A stretch of 64,000 bases of DNA from Microcoleus sp. bin48.metabat.b7b8b9.023. GTDB taxonomy: Bacteria > Cyanobacteriota > Cyanobacteriia > Cyanobacteriales > Microcoleaceae. The notes beneath the pieces were generated by a model. That model did not search any database and was not told the DNA's origin. It was given only the letters and a program-made list of their open reading frames with translations. The first letter of the stretch is position 1; each line of letters begins with the position of its first letter. Shown in pieces: positions 15,146 to 24,922 of this stretch. The DNA is taken from positions 24,188 through 88,187 of the forward strand of contig NZ_JAAFKG010000032.1 in assembly GCF_013299185.1 (NCBI RefSeq), given 5' to 3'. The position numbers were made by a program, and so were the translations under genes.

Positions 15146-18118
15146 ATGAATCTGAACCTAAATCAGTTTCTTCGATTCCCTCAATCCCGAATAGGGCGCT
15201 ACTTAACCCAAGTAACTCTCGTGGCGATCGCTTACGCCGTGGGGGCGAGGCTAGCATTTGCAATTCAAGGTGTCAATCCCTTTGCTTCCTCGGTGTGGCC
15301 GCCCGCAGGAATTGCACAAGCCGGACTTTTATTGTTTGGCCCAAAAGCCTGGCCTGCGATTGTTTTGGGTATATTTTTCCTCAATTTAGTTAACCCAAGC
15401 GAACAGATATTTGCAATTTGGGTGGGAGGCAACGTAGGAGCAGTTTTGCAAGCTGTTTTTGCAGCCACTGTGCTGCGCTGGCTGGGGTTTCGTCCGTCTC
15501 TAGAACGTTTGAAAGATGTAGTTAATTTAATTTTATTGGGCGGTTTAGTTTCTACTCAGATTAGTTGCACTATTGGCGCGTTTTCCATATATTTAGCTGG
15601 TCAAGTAGATTGGGCAGAATACTGGTCGCTCCGGTGGAATTGGTGGCTGGGAGATGCAATGGGAGTTTTAATTTTAACTCCTTTGATTTTAATATTTTTG
15701 CGTCCTAAGGCAACCGCCGATCGCTTAAAAAGACAAACCGAACTCCCTAAAAATTATTTAATTTGGCGGGGAGTATGGTTAATATTATTAATTGGGGTAA
15801 GCTGGCTTGTCTTTGAGTCAAAAAATGAAGCTTCTATTTCTCGCTATCCCCTGGAATATTTGCCGTTTCCTTTGATAATTTGGGCGTCGCTCCAATTCGG
15901 TCAGCGGGCCGCTGTCTTAGGATCGTTTATTGTGTCAAGTATCGCAATTTTTGGCAGTTCTCACGGAGCTGGGCCATTTATAGCTAAAGCCGAAAATATC
16001 AGTCAGGCTATCTTATTTTTACAAGCTTTTATGGCGGTAGTTACGATTACTTCGTTGTTATTAGCCGCGACGGTAGCCGAACGCGCGGAGGCAGAAAAAT
16101 CTCTGCGAGTAAGCGAAATTAAATATCGAGAATTGGTGGAAAATGCTAACAGTATTATTGTCAAACTAGCTCCCGACGGCACGATTACTTTTTTTAATGA
16201 GTTTGCAGAAATATTCTTTGGCTACAATCAGGAAGAAATCCTGGGGAAAAGTGCTGTGGGAACAATCATTCCCATGAGCGACATCGAAGGGAATAACTTA
16301 GAGTTGGTTTACAATCAGATTTTACAAAATCCCGATCGCTTTACTAGCTATGAAAATGAAAATATCCGGCGCAGTGGCGATCGCGTTTGGGTGTCTTGGG
16401 CAAATAAGCCGCTGGTTGATGCAGCAGGAGAACTTTTGGGCATTCTCTGCATCGGGACAGATATCACCGATCGCCGAAAAGCTGAAATAGAGCTCCAAAA
16501 ACTGAACGAAAAGCTGGAAATCCGAGTTGCAGAACGGACAAATGCCCTGAAACAAAGCGAACTTCAGCTACAGAAACAGAAATCGGCATTAATTGATTTA
16601 GCCAAAAATAAAGCGCTGAATCAAGGCGACTTAACCAAAGCGCTTCAAGAAATCACTGAAACTGCTAGCCGTACTCTGGAAGTTGCGCGATCGAGTATCT
16701 GGTTGTACGATCGCCCTAAATCGAAGATGGAGTGCCTGGATTTGTTCGATCGCGCTCTCAACCAGCACTCAGACGGTTTAGAATTATCAGCAGCAGACTA
16801 TCCTGTCTATTTTCAAGCACTCCGAGAAGAGCGCGCAATTGCTGCCTTTGACGCGCAAAAAGATTTTAGAACTCGAGAATTTGTAGAATCTTACCTAATT
16901 CCGTTCGGCATCACTTCCATGCTAGATACGCCGATTCAAATAGGCCCAGAAACAGCAGGAGTTCTCTGTTTGGAACACGTAGGAATGCCCCGTTATTGGA
17001 CTATCGAAGAACAAAGTTTCGCTGTTTCTCTAACAGATTCTGTAACTTTTGCAATGGAAGCGCGAGAACGCCAGCGCGCTGAAGCAGCACTGCGGCAAGC
17101 TGAGGCAAAATACCGCAGCATATTTGAAAATGCGATCGTTGGCATCTTTCAAACTACTCCAGATGGAGAATATCTTAGCGTCAACCCAGCTTTAATTCGC
17201 ATTTATGGTTACAGTTCCTGTGAGGAAATGCTGGAAAAGTTAACTGATATCAACCGCCAGCTATATGTAGACCCAGAACGCCGCGCCGAAATCATCGAAT
17301 TAATGCGAAAAAACGGCAAAGTATCGGATTTTGAATCTCAGGTTTACCGTCAAGGCGGCAGTATAATTTGGATTGCCGAAAATGCTTATACTGTCTCTGA
17401 TAGACATGGCAATTTACTTTATTACGAAGGTACTGTTCAAGATATCACAACTCGCAAAGAAGCTGAGGCAGCTTTGCGTTTAGAACAAGAAAAATCTGAT
17501 CGTCTCCTGCTGAACATTTTACCGAAACCGATCGCCGAAAGACTCAAACAAGACCAAAGCATCATCGCCGATACTTTTGCAGAAGTTACAGTATTGTTTG
17601 CAGATATAGTCGGTTTTACGCAAATTAGCTCCCAAATTTCTCCGCCGGAATTAGTTTCCTTGCTTAACGACATTTTTTCGACATTCGATCGCCTAGCCCA
17701 AAAGCACGGATTGGAAAAAATTAAAACCATTGGTGACGCTTATATGGTAGTAGGAGGGCTGCCGATGCCCCGCAGCGATCACGCAGAGGCGATCGCCCAA
17801 ATGGCCCTGGATATGCAGCAGGCGATTATTGACTTCAGCAATACCAACAATCAAGATTTCAGCATCAGAATCGGCATCAACAGCGGCCCGGTTGTCGCCG
17901 GAGTCATCGGCATCAAAAAATTTATCTACGATTTGTGGGGAGACACAGTTAACACCGCTTCCCGTATGGAATCTCACGGCTTACCCGGTCAAATTCAAGT
18001 TACATCTGCAACTTACGAGCGATTGCAGGACAAGTATTTATTAGAAAGTCGCGGCACCATTGAAGTCAAAGGCAAAGGCGAGATGAACACTTATTTTATC
18101 ACAGGAATCAAGTTATAA
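15146..18118 (+). CDS. MASE1-PAS-GAF-PAS adenylate cyclase
   Basis: A 990-aa class III cyclase that would make cAMP at the inner membrane. Residues ~1-310 form a MASE1 membrane sensor of about eight helices (SSVWPPAGIAQAGLLLFGP is typical). A PAS domain follows at ~320-445, a coiled linker, GAF at ~475-640, a second PAS at ~648-775 and the catalytic domain at ~810-985. Metal-binding Asp residues lie in LFADIVGFT and TIGDAYM. The base-specifying pair is Lys (EKIKTIGDAY) and Asp (YDLWGDTVN), as in adenylate rather than guanylate cyclases; the transition-state Arg is in NTASRME. The ligand of MASE1 is unknown. A paralogue follows 213 bp downstream. Confidence 0.93.
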   Translation: MNLNLNQFLRFPQSRIGRYLTQVTLVAIAYAVGARLAFAIQGVNPFASSVWPPAGIAQAGLLLFGPKAWPAIVLGIFFLNLVNPSEQIFAIWVGGNVGAVLQAVFAATVLRWLGFRPSLERLKDVVNLILLGGLVSTQISCTIGAFSIYLAGQVDWAEYWSLRWNWWLGDAMGVLILTPLILIFLRPKATADRLKRQTELPKNYLIWRGVWLILLIGVSWLVFESKNEASISRYPLEYLPFPLIIWASLQFGQRAAVLGSFIVSSIAIFGSSHGAGPFIAKAENISQAILFLQAFMAVVTITSLLLAATVAERAEAEKSLRVSEIKYRELVENANSIIVKLAPDGTITFFNEFAEIFFGYNQEEILGKSAVGTIIPMSDIEGNNLELVYNQILQNPDRFTSYENENIRRSGDRVWVSWANKPLVDAAGELLGILCIGTDITDRRKAEIELQKLNEKLEIRVAERTNALKQSELQLQKQKSALIDLAKNKALNQGDLTKALQEITETASRTLEVARSSIWLYDRPKSKMECLDLFDRALNQHSDGLELSAADYPVYFQALREERAIAAFDAQKDFRTREFVESYLIPFGITSMLDTPIQIGPETAGVLCLEHVGMPRYWTIEEQSFAVSLTDSVTFAMEARERQRAEAALRQAEAKYRSIFENAIVGIFQTTPDGEYLSVNPALIRIYGYSSCEEMLEKLTDINRQLYVDPERRAEIIELMRKNGKVSDFESQVYRQGGSIIWIAENAYTVSDRHGNLLYYEGTVQDITTRKEAEAALRLEQEKSDRLLLNILPKPIAERLKQDQSIIADTFAEVTVLFADIVGFTQISSQISPPELVSLLNDIFSTFDRLAQKHGLEKIKTIGDAYMVVGGLPMPRSDHAEAIAQMALDMQQAIIDFSNTNNQDFSIRIGINSGPVVAGVIGIKKFIYDLWGDTVNTASRMESHGLPGQIQVTSATYERLQDKYLLESRGTIEVKGKGEMNTYFITGIKL

Positions 18119-18331
18119 AATAAGGAAGATGAAACAGGCAAAAAGGAAGAATCAATAGTAGTTGTAGGGTGTGTCGCTAGTGAAAAAAAACTCAATTTGA
18201 ATCAACTTTTTGAGTAGCAACGCACCTGTGCTTAGCTCGTACAAACAAAGCCAACAATTCTATTTAAATAATTAAAAATCTTCTAATAGTTTTGACGGTT
18301 GGTATAGTTAGTTGAAAATATAAAAGTCACT

Positions 18332-20395
18332 ATGAACCAAAACAAAAATCAATTTATGCGATTTATTCAATCTATAAATTGGCAATATTTAGGAAAAATA
18401 GCTGTCATTGCCTTTGCTTACGCTTTAGGAGCTAAAATAGCATCTTCAATCCCCGGCGTGAATAAATTAGCTACCTGCGTCTGGCCGCCCGCAGGAATTG
18501 CCCAAGCAGCAGTTTTATTATTTGGTCGGCGCCTTTGGCCGGGAATAGCTTTAGGCGTATTTTTTTACGAGACTCTCAACCTCAAAATATCCTTAATAAA
18601 TGCAACAATTAGTGCTTTTTGCGGTTGTTTGCAAGCTTTATGTGCATTTACTTTGCTGCAACAGTTCAAGTTTCGCCCCTCACTGGCTCGACTAATTGAT
18701 GTAGTCAATTTAATCTTTTGCGGTGCTGTAGTTGCCACTCAAATCAACTGCACTCTCGGCACGCTGCGGCTGTGTTTGACTGGTCTTATTGACTGGAGAG
18801 AATATTGGGAAATTCGGTGGAATTGGTATCTTGGAGACACATTAGGAGTTTTGATTTTTACTCCGATGCTGCTAATTTTTTACCAAAAAATAGCGACACG
18901 CAATCAACAAATAATTAAGATTAAAACACTTGTAAATATAATTTTGTGCGCCATATGTTGGCTACTATTAATAATAGTAAGTTGGCTAGTATATACATCA
19001 AAAACTAATAGCAATCTATCCGGCTATCCCCTAGAATACTTGCCATTTCCGTTGGTGATTTGGGCAACCATTCAATTCGGTCAGCGCGGGGCTGTTTTAG
19101 CATATTTTATTGTATCCAGTATTGCCATTTGGGGAGGTTCTCAGGGAGGTGGCCCGTTTATTGCCAAAGCCATAAATATTAATCAAGCAATCTTATTTTT
19201 GCAGGCTTTCATGAGCGTAATTGTAATTACTTCGCTGCTGTTAGCTGCCACAGTAGCAGAACGCGCATCAGCAGAGGATTTGCTGCGGCAAAGCGAAGTT
19301 AAGTATCGGGAATTGGTCGAAAATGCTAACAGCATTATTTTAAAACTAGATACAGAAGGTAATATTACTTTTTTTAACGAGTTTGCACAGAATTTTTTTG
19401 GTTACAGAGAACAAGAAATACTGGGAAAACACGCAGTTGGCACAATTATACCCCAGACAGATACAGCGGGAAACGACCTGGCGGTGTTATTGAGCAATAT
19501 TTTAAATAACCCGGAACAGTATACAACAAATGAAAATGAAAGTATGCGGCGCAGTGGATCTCGCGTTTGCGTATCCTGGGCAAATAAACCGCTGTTTGAT
19601 GCGGCCGGAAAGTTCGTGGGGCTGCTGGCAATCGGTACGGATATCACAGACCGCAGGCGGGCTGAAATTGCGCTTTGCAAGCTGAATGAAGAGTTAGAAT
19701 CTAGAGTTGAAGAACGAACTAATGCTCTCAATGAAACTTTAAATGCACTGCGAGTTCAACAGGCACAGTCAGAACGGTTGTTGTTGAATATTTTGCCGGA
19801 AGAAATAGCAAATCGGTTGAAGCGGGGAGATAGCACGATCGCAGATACTTTTGCTGATGTTACTGTATTATTTGCCGACATCGTAGGTTTTACTCAATTG
19901 AGTGCGCGAGTTTCTCCAACAGAATTAGTTGCGTTGCTGAATGATATTTTTTCGACTTTTGACAACTTAGCAGAAAGGCACGGTTTGGAAAAAATTAAGA
20001 CGATTGGCGATGCTTACATGGTAGTGGGAGGGCTGCCAATTACTCGCCCCGATCACGCAGAGGCGATCGCAGAAATGGCCCTGGATATGCAGCAGGCAAT
20101 TATTGAATTCAGCAATACCCACAATCAAGATTTTAGTATCAGAATCGGGATCAATACCGGCCCGGTTGTCGCTGGAGTCATCGGTATTAAAAAATTTATT
20201 TACGATTTGTGGGGAGACACAGTTAACACCGCTTCCCGCATGGAGTCTCACGGTTCGCCTGGGTGCATTCAGGTCACATCTACAACTTATCATAAATTGC
20301 GAGAAAAGTATTTTTTTGAAAATCGCGGTGAGATCGAAGTTAAAGGTAAAGGGATGATGACTACTTATTTACTGCAATGCAGAAAATTGGTTTAA
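18332..20395 (+). CDS. MASE1-PAS adenylate cyclase, tandem paralogue
   Basis: This 687-aa protein is a shorter relative of the gene just upstream. It has the same MASE1 sensor (~1-310), one PAS domain (~320-445), a coiled linker (EELESRVEERTNALNETLNA) and the class III cyclase domain (~505-680). The GAF and second PAS modules are absent. Catalytic residues are kept: FADIVGFT, EKIKTIGDAYM, YDLWGDTVNTASRM. The Lys/Asp pair again predicts cAMP. The catalytic domains are much more alike than the MASE1 halves, which fits duplication followed by gene conversion or selection on the catalytic part. The 18119-18331 gap holds no other gene. Confidence 0.92.
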   Translation: MNQNKNQFMRFIQSINWQYLGKIAVIAFAYALGAKIASSIPGVNKLATCVWPPAGIAQAAVLLFGRRLWPGIALGVFFYETLNLKISLINATISAFCGCLQALCAFTLLQQFKFRPSLARLIDVVNLIFCGAVVATQINCTLGTLRLCLTGLIDWREYWEIRWNWYLGDTLGVLIFTPMLLIFYQKIATRNQQIIKIKTLVNIILCAICWLLLIIVSWLVYTSKTNSNLSGYPLEYLPFPLVIWATIQFGQRGAVLAYFIVSSIAIWGGSQGGGPFIAKAININQAILFLQAFMSVIVITSLLLAATVAERASAEDLLRQSEVKYRELVENANSIILKLDTEGNITFFNEFAQNFFGYREQEILGKHAVGTIIPQTDTAGNDLAVLLSNILNNPEQYTTNENESMRRSGSRVCVSWANKPLFDAAGKFVGLLAIGTDITDRRRAEIALCKLNEELESRVEERTNALNETLNALRVQQAQSERLLLNILPEEIANRLKRGDSTIADTFADVTVLFADIVGFTQLSARVSPTELVALLNDIFSTFDNLAERHGLEKIKTIGDAYMVVGGLPITRPDHAEAIAEMALDMQQAIIEFSNTHNQDFSIRIGINTGPVVAGVIGIKKFIYDLWGDTVNTASRMESHGSPGCIQVTSTTYHKLREKYFFENRGEIEVKGKGMMTTYLLQCRKLV

Positions 20396-20400
20396 TCAAG

Positions 20401-20639
20401 GTTTGATCGTTCGGACTTCAGTCCTTTCTTTTCAAGTTTGTAGTGAGGAGTTCAGTCAGGTTTTATCGTTCGGACTTCAGTCCTTTATTTTCACATTTGT
20501 AGTGAGGAGTTCAGTGCTTTATTTTGCAATTCAGGAAGAAGGACTCGCATTCCTCACTACGAACGGGTTTGATCGTTCGGACTTCAGTCCTTTCTTTTCT
20601 GACTTAGGAAGAAGGACTCGCATTCCTCACTACGAACGT
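20401..20639. repeat. Degenerate GTTCG..GGACTTCAGTCC repeat cluster
   Basis: Three copies of GTTCGGACTTCAGTCCTTT and two TTTGTAGTGAGGAGTTCAGT arms, plus two GGACTCGCATTCCTCACTAC + GAACG arms. It is the same family as the arrays at 4187-4812 but scrambled. It fills the gap between the cyclase and the convergent rpmB. Confidence 0.85.
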
Positions 20640-20710
20640 TTGTTTGTAAAAGTAAAGGCGATCGCACTTTTAATATACGCGATCGCCCTATTCTCAACTA
20701 ACAAGGTTAT

Positions 20711-20947
20711 TTAAAGCTTGTAAAGATTAATTCCAGCTTCCTTAGCCATAATTTCTAAACCCTTGTGCTCCAAGGTTTTAATCGCCTTCGTAGAAAGGTG
20801 TAACTTGACCCAACGCTTCTCCTGCGGCCACCAAATCCGCTTCCACTGCAAATTTGCGCCTTGTAACTTGTGAGTGCGGTGGTGCGAGTGAGAAACCGCA
20901 AAACCGTTGTTCGCCTTCTTGCCCGTTAGCTGACATTTCCGTGACAT
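20711..20947 (-). CDS. rpmB: 50S ribosomal protein L28
   Basis: 78 aa, the usual length for bacterial L28. It starts [20 protein letters not shown], the standard L28 opening, followed by a basic [15 protein letters not shown] segment, and ends in the AGINLYKL region. The ATG at 20947 is preceded by GGAGGG six bases away, so it is preferred over an in-frame extension of 43 residues that only encodes repeat DNA (PPLTRGARG). L28 is a late-assembling protein of the large ribosomal subunit. The gene is monocistronic here. Confidence 0.96.
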   Translation of the reverse strand: MSRKCQLTGKKANNGFAVSHSHHRTHKLQGANLQWKRIWWPQEKRWVKLHLSTKAIKTLEHKGLEIMAKEAGINLYKL

Positions 20948-21004
20948 ATTGCCCTCCAGACTACTTTTTTTGATGCAGCCTTTTATTATAGAGCAACTGC
21001 GGAC

Positions 21005-21039
21005 TACCCCCCTAGCCCCCCTTGTTAAGGGGGGGACAA
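21005..21039. repeat. GC-rich CCCCCTTGTTAAGGGGGG hairpin upstream of rpmB
   Basis: CCCCCCTAGCCCCCCTTGTT followed by AAGGGGGGG, of the same family as the units inside proS and the CHAT gene. It lies in the leader of rpmB, 58 bp before the start. Confidence 0.8.
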
Positions 21040-21111
21040 GAAAACCTCCAATCGCTCTCTCAGCAAGGGAAATCAACTTTTGCTTCCGCAGTTGGCTTGC
21101 GCTTGGGCTAA

Positions 21112-21179
21112 GGTATGTTGTTGGGCTTTAGCCCTCTTTCCTAATCTTATAAAGAGGGCTGAAGCCCAACAACGTACCT
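21112..21179. repeat. GGTATGTTGTTGGGC palindromic repeat
   Basis: A 68-bp palindrome (GGTATGTTGTTGGGCTTTAG versus its inverse CTGAAGCCCAACAACGTACC), a variant of the element at 1603-1670 with GGGC in place of GCGC. Confidence 0.85.
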
Positions 21180-21206
21180 AGTTTGTTTGACGACTATAAA
21201 ACCACT

Positions 21207-21225
21207 CCTCCCTTAGCAAGGGAGG
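21207..21225 (-). terminator. Probable htpG terminator hairpin
   Basis: CCTCCCTT-AGC-AAGGGAGG forms a tight 8-bp stem with a 3-nt loop, starting 7 bases after the htpG stop on the minus strand. Only a short T run (GGTTTT) follows, so it may be a weak terminator or an mRNA end. Confidence 0.5.
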
Positions 21226-21232
21226 GGGGTTC

Positions 21233-23221
21233 TTACATTGCACGTTCAGTCAATTTTGTCAAGACATGGTTCGATCGCTCGACAAACTCCTGCATCCCTT
21301 CAGCATCGAAACCCTTCTGGGCCATCAAAGCCAAGTCATAAACGTGGTGACAAATCATGCTGGCCAACTGCGCCGAGGGAGACTCGCCGCCGCCTTGAAT
21401 AATCGCACCCTGACTCAAATTAGCCAGATTTTGAATCAGCGGGTGAGACGTATTCACCAGCAAAACGTGTTCATCGGGGAATTGCGCTGCTTGCTGCTGC
21501 AAAAGCGCCGTCATATCGCGCATCCGGCGCAAAGCTTCTGGTAACAGGACGATCGCAGGTGGCGCCGCCTCAGCAGAGTCAGACTTCAAAGCTTCAGTGC
21601 GGATGTTCACTTTCGGCTTGTTGAGAGCATTTTGGAACAGTTCTTTAACTTGTTCGCTGCGAGTTTTATTAGTCGCCGGATCGACAATTTCGGCTTCTTT
21701 TTCTTTGTCAATTAGCGTGTCGTCGATGTCGGAATCCACCCGCGAGAATTTAACATCTGAGTATTCGCGTTCCAAGAAACTGATAAAGTGCGTGTCAATG
21801 AAAGAATCCATAAACAGCACTTCTAAACCTTGGCTTTTGTGCAGGGCGACATAAGTTGCTTGCGACGCAGGTTCAGTGCAGTAAAAGACGCGGTTTTCGT
21901 GAGTTTTTTGATTGCGTTCCAAATACTCTTTCAGAGTCGTGTAAGGTTGCGTCGAAGTAGTACCGTCCGATTTTGGAGTGACATCTTGCCACAAATCTCC
22001 GTCCTCAGTTTGCACCTGCACTTCTGGCGTTGCAATTTCTGGCTTTTCTGCTGTTGGTTCGTAGGTGCTGCGGTAGATTAAGATATCTTCGACTTGTTTT
22101 TTAAATTTGTCATCGTTGAGTGAACCAAACTTGACAAAAGTGCCGATATCTTGCCAGCAGCGGATGTATTCATCGCGGTCATCTCGGTAAAGTTCTTTTA
22201 GGCGATCGCCCACTTTCTTCGCAATATAATCAGCGATTCTTCTGACTGTGCGATTGCTTTGCAAAGAACTGCGAGAAACGTTCAGCGGAATATCGGTACT
22301 GTCAATGACTCCCCGCAGCGGCATCAAGAATTTTGGAATGATTTCTTCGCAGTGATCGCTGACAAAAACTTGGTTGCAAAATAGCTTGATATTACCTTGG
22401 GTAACATCGACATCCGGTCGCAATTTGGGAAAGAAAAGAATGCCGTTGACAATGAAAGGATAATCTGTATTCAGGTGTACCCAAAGTAGCGGCTCGTCTT
22501 GAAACGGATAAAGATAGCGGTACAGTTCTAAGTAATCTTCTTTCTGCAAATTGCTGGCTGCTTCCCGCCAAATTGCCTTATGCTTGTTGAGTTCCTCTCC
22601 CTCAAATTTGATCGGAACTGGCATGAAATCGCAGTAAGTTTTGATGAGCTGCTTAATGCGAGTGGCTTCTACATATTCTAGTTCTTCGTCTTGCAGAGTG
22701 AGAGTAATCGTAGTGCCGCGTTCGGTGCGGGCGGATTCTGATAGTTCAAAAGCGGGTGAACCATCGCAATACCAATGTACTGCTTGCGCGCCTTCTTGGT
22801 AAGAAAGGGTGTCTATGTCTACTTTCTGAGCGACCATGAAAGAAGAGTAGAAACCGAGTCCAAAGTGGCCGATAATTGCGTCGTCGCCACTGCCTTGATA
22901 TTTTTGAATAAATTCTTCGGCGCTGGAGAAGGCGACTTGATTGATGTATTTTTTTACTTCGTCGGCTGTCATCCCGATGCCGTTGTCGGTAATTGAGAGT
23001 GTTTTGTTTTCTTTGTCGATCGCAATATTGATTTGTGGTTCGCCAATGTCGCCGCTGTATTCGCCGGAACGGGAAACCATTTTGAGTTTGGCTATGGCAT
23101 CGACGGCGTTGGAAATTAGTTCCCGCAAGAAGACTTCATGGTCGGTGTATAGCGATTTCTTGATAATCGGGAAAATATTCTCGGTATGGATTGAGATTGT
23201 TCCCTGTTCTAAAACTGTCAT
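21233..23221 (-). CDS. htpG: Molecular chaperone HtpG (Hsp90)
   Basis: A 662-aa bacterial Hsp90, an ATP-driven dimeric cytosolic chaperone. The N-terminal GHKL ATPase has LRELISNAVDAI (catalytic Glu), DNGIGM and GHFGLGFYSSFMVA (the ATP lid). The middle domain contains the catalytic-loop region with LNVSRSSLQSN. The C-terminus has no MEEVD tail, as expected for bacteria. In cyanobacteria HtpG supports heat, light and oxidative tolerance and interacts with phycobilisome and tetrapyrrole enzymes (family knowledge). It appears monocistronic; no CIRCE-like operator was noticed in the short upstream region. Confidence 0.97.
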   Translation of the reverse strand: MTVLEQGTISIHTENIFPIIKKSLYTDHEVFLRELISNAVDAIAKLKMVSRSGEYSGDIGEPQINIAIDKENKTLSITDNGIGMTADEVKKYINQVAFSSAEEFIQKYQGSGDDAIIGHFGLGFYSSFMVAQKVDIDTLSYQEGAQAVHWYCDGSPAFELSESARTERGTTITLTLQDEELEYVEATRIKQLIKTYCDFMPVPIKFEGEELNKHKAIWREAASNLQKEDYLELYRYLYPFQDEPLLWVHLNTDYPFIVNGILFFPKLRPDVDVTQGNIKLFCNQVFVSDHCEEIIPKFLMPLRGVIDSTDIPLNVSRSSLQSNRTVRRIADYIAKKVGDRLKELYRDDRDEYIRCWQDIGTFVKFGSLNDDKFKKQVEDILIYRSTYEPTAEKPEIATPEVQVQTEDGDLWQDVTPKSDGTTSTQPYTTLKEYLERNQKTHENRVFYCTEPASQATYVALHKSQGLEVLFMDSFIDTHFISFLEREYSDVKFSRVDSDIDDTLIDKEKEAEIVDPATNKTRSEQVKELFQNALNKPKVNIRTEALKSDSAEAAPPAIVLLPEALRRMRDMTALLQQQAAQFPDEHVLLVNTSHPLIQNLANLSQGAIIQGGGESPSAQLASMICHHVYDLALMAQKGFDAEGMQEFVERSNHVLTKLTERAM

Positions 23222-23388
23222 AATTCTTGGGTGATAATTGTGAGAAATTAACTGTCAACTAAGAGGGCGGGCACGGGGGCACCGCCCCTACAACTGTCAA
23301 CTGACTATTTAATGATTTTGGGCGATCGCGCTACCTTTTGCCAAAGGGATTACCACAAAAAGATATTCGGTTTCCCCCACATCATAGC

Positions 23389-24720
23389 TCACAGGGGCAA
23401 CCGCAGCAGGAATGTAGCGCCTGCGCCCAATTCACTGCGCGCGGTGAGGCTACCGCGGTGCGCGCGGGCTATGGTTTGTGCTATCGCCAATCCGAGTCCC
23501 GAACCGCCTGTATGGCGCGATCGAGATTTGTTGACTCGGTAAAAGCGATCGAATATCCGCCCTAAATCTGCCGCCGCTATCCCAATCCCGGTATCTTGCA
23601 CCTGAATTATCGCCTCGATGTGGCTGCAATCTAAGATTACTGTGACTTTTCCGCCAGCCGGAGTGTATTGAATGGCGTTGACAATTAAGTTAGCAACGAG
23701 ACGGTAAAGTCGATCGGCATCTCCGACAACATTCAATGGCTGCTGTACGCGGATTTCCGATGTTAGCGCTACCTCGGAGGATCTCGCCAAAGCTGCCAAT
23801 TCCTCGACCAAATCGCCCACCAAGTCGTTTAAACAACAAAGCTGAGGGATCTCGGATTTTGGTTGAGAGTCCATCCGCGCCAACAGCAACAAATCAGTCA
23901 CTAAGTCAGTCAATCGTCGGTTTTGGCGATCGACAGTCTGCAAAATTTCCCGTGCTTCTTTCTCATCCAATTGTGGCATCAACAGCGCCGATTCTACTGT
24001 GGCTTGAGATGCCGCTAAAGGCGTTCGCAATTCGTGGGCAGCATCCGCCGTAAACTGTTGGATTTGTCGGTAAGAAGCATAAATCGGTTTCATTGCCAAT
24101 CCTGCCAGCCACCAACTAGAAAAAGCCACCAAAATTAACGCTGTCGGCAATCCTAACTTTAAAATTAATTTAACTGTACTGAGATAACTGTTGAAGTCTT
24201 GCAAGCTCCGTCCTACTTGAAAGTATCCCCAATCTTCCAGGGTGTTTGTGTGCAGGGATACAGAAATTTGATGATAAATATTCCCTTTGCTGTCAGCGAT
24301 TGTTTGCCAGTGTTGCGAGTTAAATCTCGGCGGCAATGTTTCGGGATAAGCGCCTGCTGTAGCAATCAATTTCCCAGAAGAGTCAAATAAACGAATATAG
24401 TAATAGCTTTGGTTGATGGCGCTTAAAATATGGCGATCGGCTAACTGTTCTCTAGCGCCGTTAACTCCAATTACGCGGAGGTTTGGCAAAAGTTCATTGA
24501 CGATTGGTTCCAGGCGTCCGGGCTGCTGTAGCTTGATTTCGAGGCTATCGTGGAGTGTCCCCGCTACCGATTCTAATTCGCGATCGATCGCGATCCAGTG
24601 CGCGTGGGCGATCGCCTTATATACACCAAATCCCAGCAAGCTTAAAATCAAACCCATGACTGCGGCATAGGAAATCGCTAATTGCGATCGAGTGCGGTTA
24701 AATAGTTTATTTTGATTCAC
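23389..24720 (-). CDS. rppB: Sensor histidine kinase, RppB-like
   Basis: A 443-aa membrane kinase. The first TM is about residues 14-36 (ISYAAVMGLILSLLGFGV), then a periplasmic sensor of ~150 residues, then a second TM near 190-210 (LPTALILVAFSSWWLAGL). The phosphoacceptor is in AAHELRTPLAAS, followed by N-box NLIVNAIQYTP, G1 DTGIGI, F-box RIFDRFYRV and G2 GGSGLGLAI. It lies 202 bp downstream of the response regulator in the same direction. The set matches cyanobacterial RppB/NrsS kinases, which sense redox or nickel. The periplasmic ligand is not evident, so the symbol is a family assignment. Confidence 0.85.
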   Translation of the reverse strand: MNQNKLFNRTRSQLAISYAAVMGLILSLLGFGVYKAIAHAHWIAIDRELESVAGTLHDSLEIKLQQPGRLEPIVNELLPNLRVIGVNGAREQLADRHILSAINQSYYYIRLFDSSGKLIATAGAYPETLPPRFNSQHWQTIADSKGNIYHQISVSLHTNTLEDWGYFQVGRSLQDFNSYLSTVKLILKLGLPTALILVAFSSWWLAGLAMKPIYASYRQIQQFTADAAHELRTPLAASQATVESALLMPQLDEKEAREILQTVDRQNRRLTDLVTDLLLLARMDSQPKSEIPQLCCLNDLVGDLVEELAALARSSEVALTSEIRVQQPLNVVGDADRLYRLVANLIVNAIQYTPAGGKVTVILDCSHIEAIIQVQDTGIGIAAADLGRIFDRFYRVNKSRSRHTGGSGLGLAIAQTIARAHRGSLTARSELGAGATFLLRLPL

Positions 24721-24734
24721 GTTTCATCATTTGC

Positions 24735-24765
24735 TGGTAATTGGTAATTGGTAATTGGTAATTGA
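24735..24765. repeat. Heptamer array GGTAATT
   Basis: Four TGGTAAT heptamers sit between rppA and rppB, followed by an ACGCAGAGG repeat piece and a GCGGTTTCAACCGCC palindrome. The array may affect coupling of the two genes. Confidence 0.85.
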
Positions 24766-24922
24766 TTGGGGATGATATTTTTTATTTACCGCAGAGGACG
24801 CAGAGGACGCAGAGAAGGAGAAAAGAGAGAATTAGTAGAAGGGAGGACAATAAATATTATTTTCTTAGTCCGCGGAGGCGGACATCGTTTGTGTAGGCGC
24901 GGTTTCAACCGCCGTCTTATCT

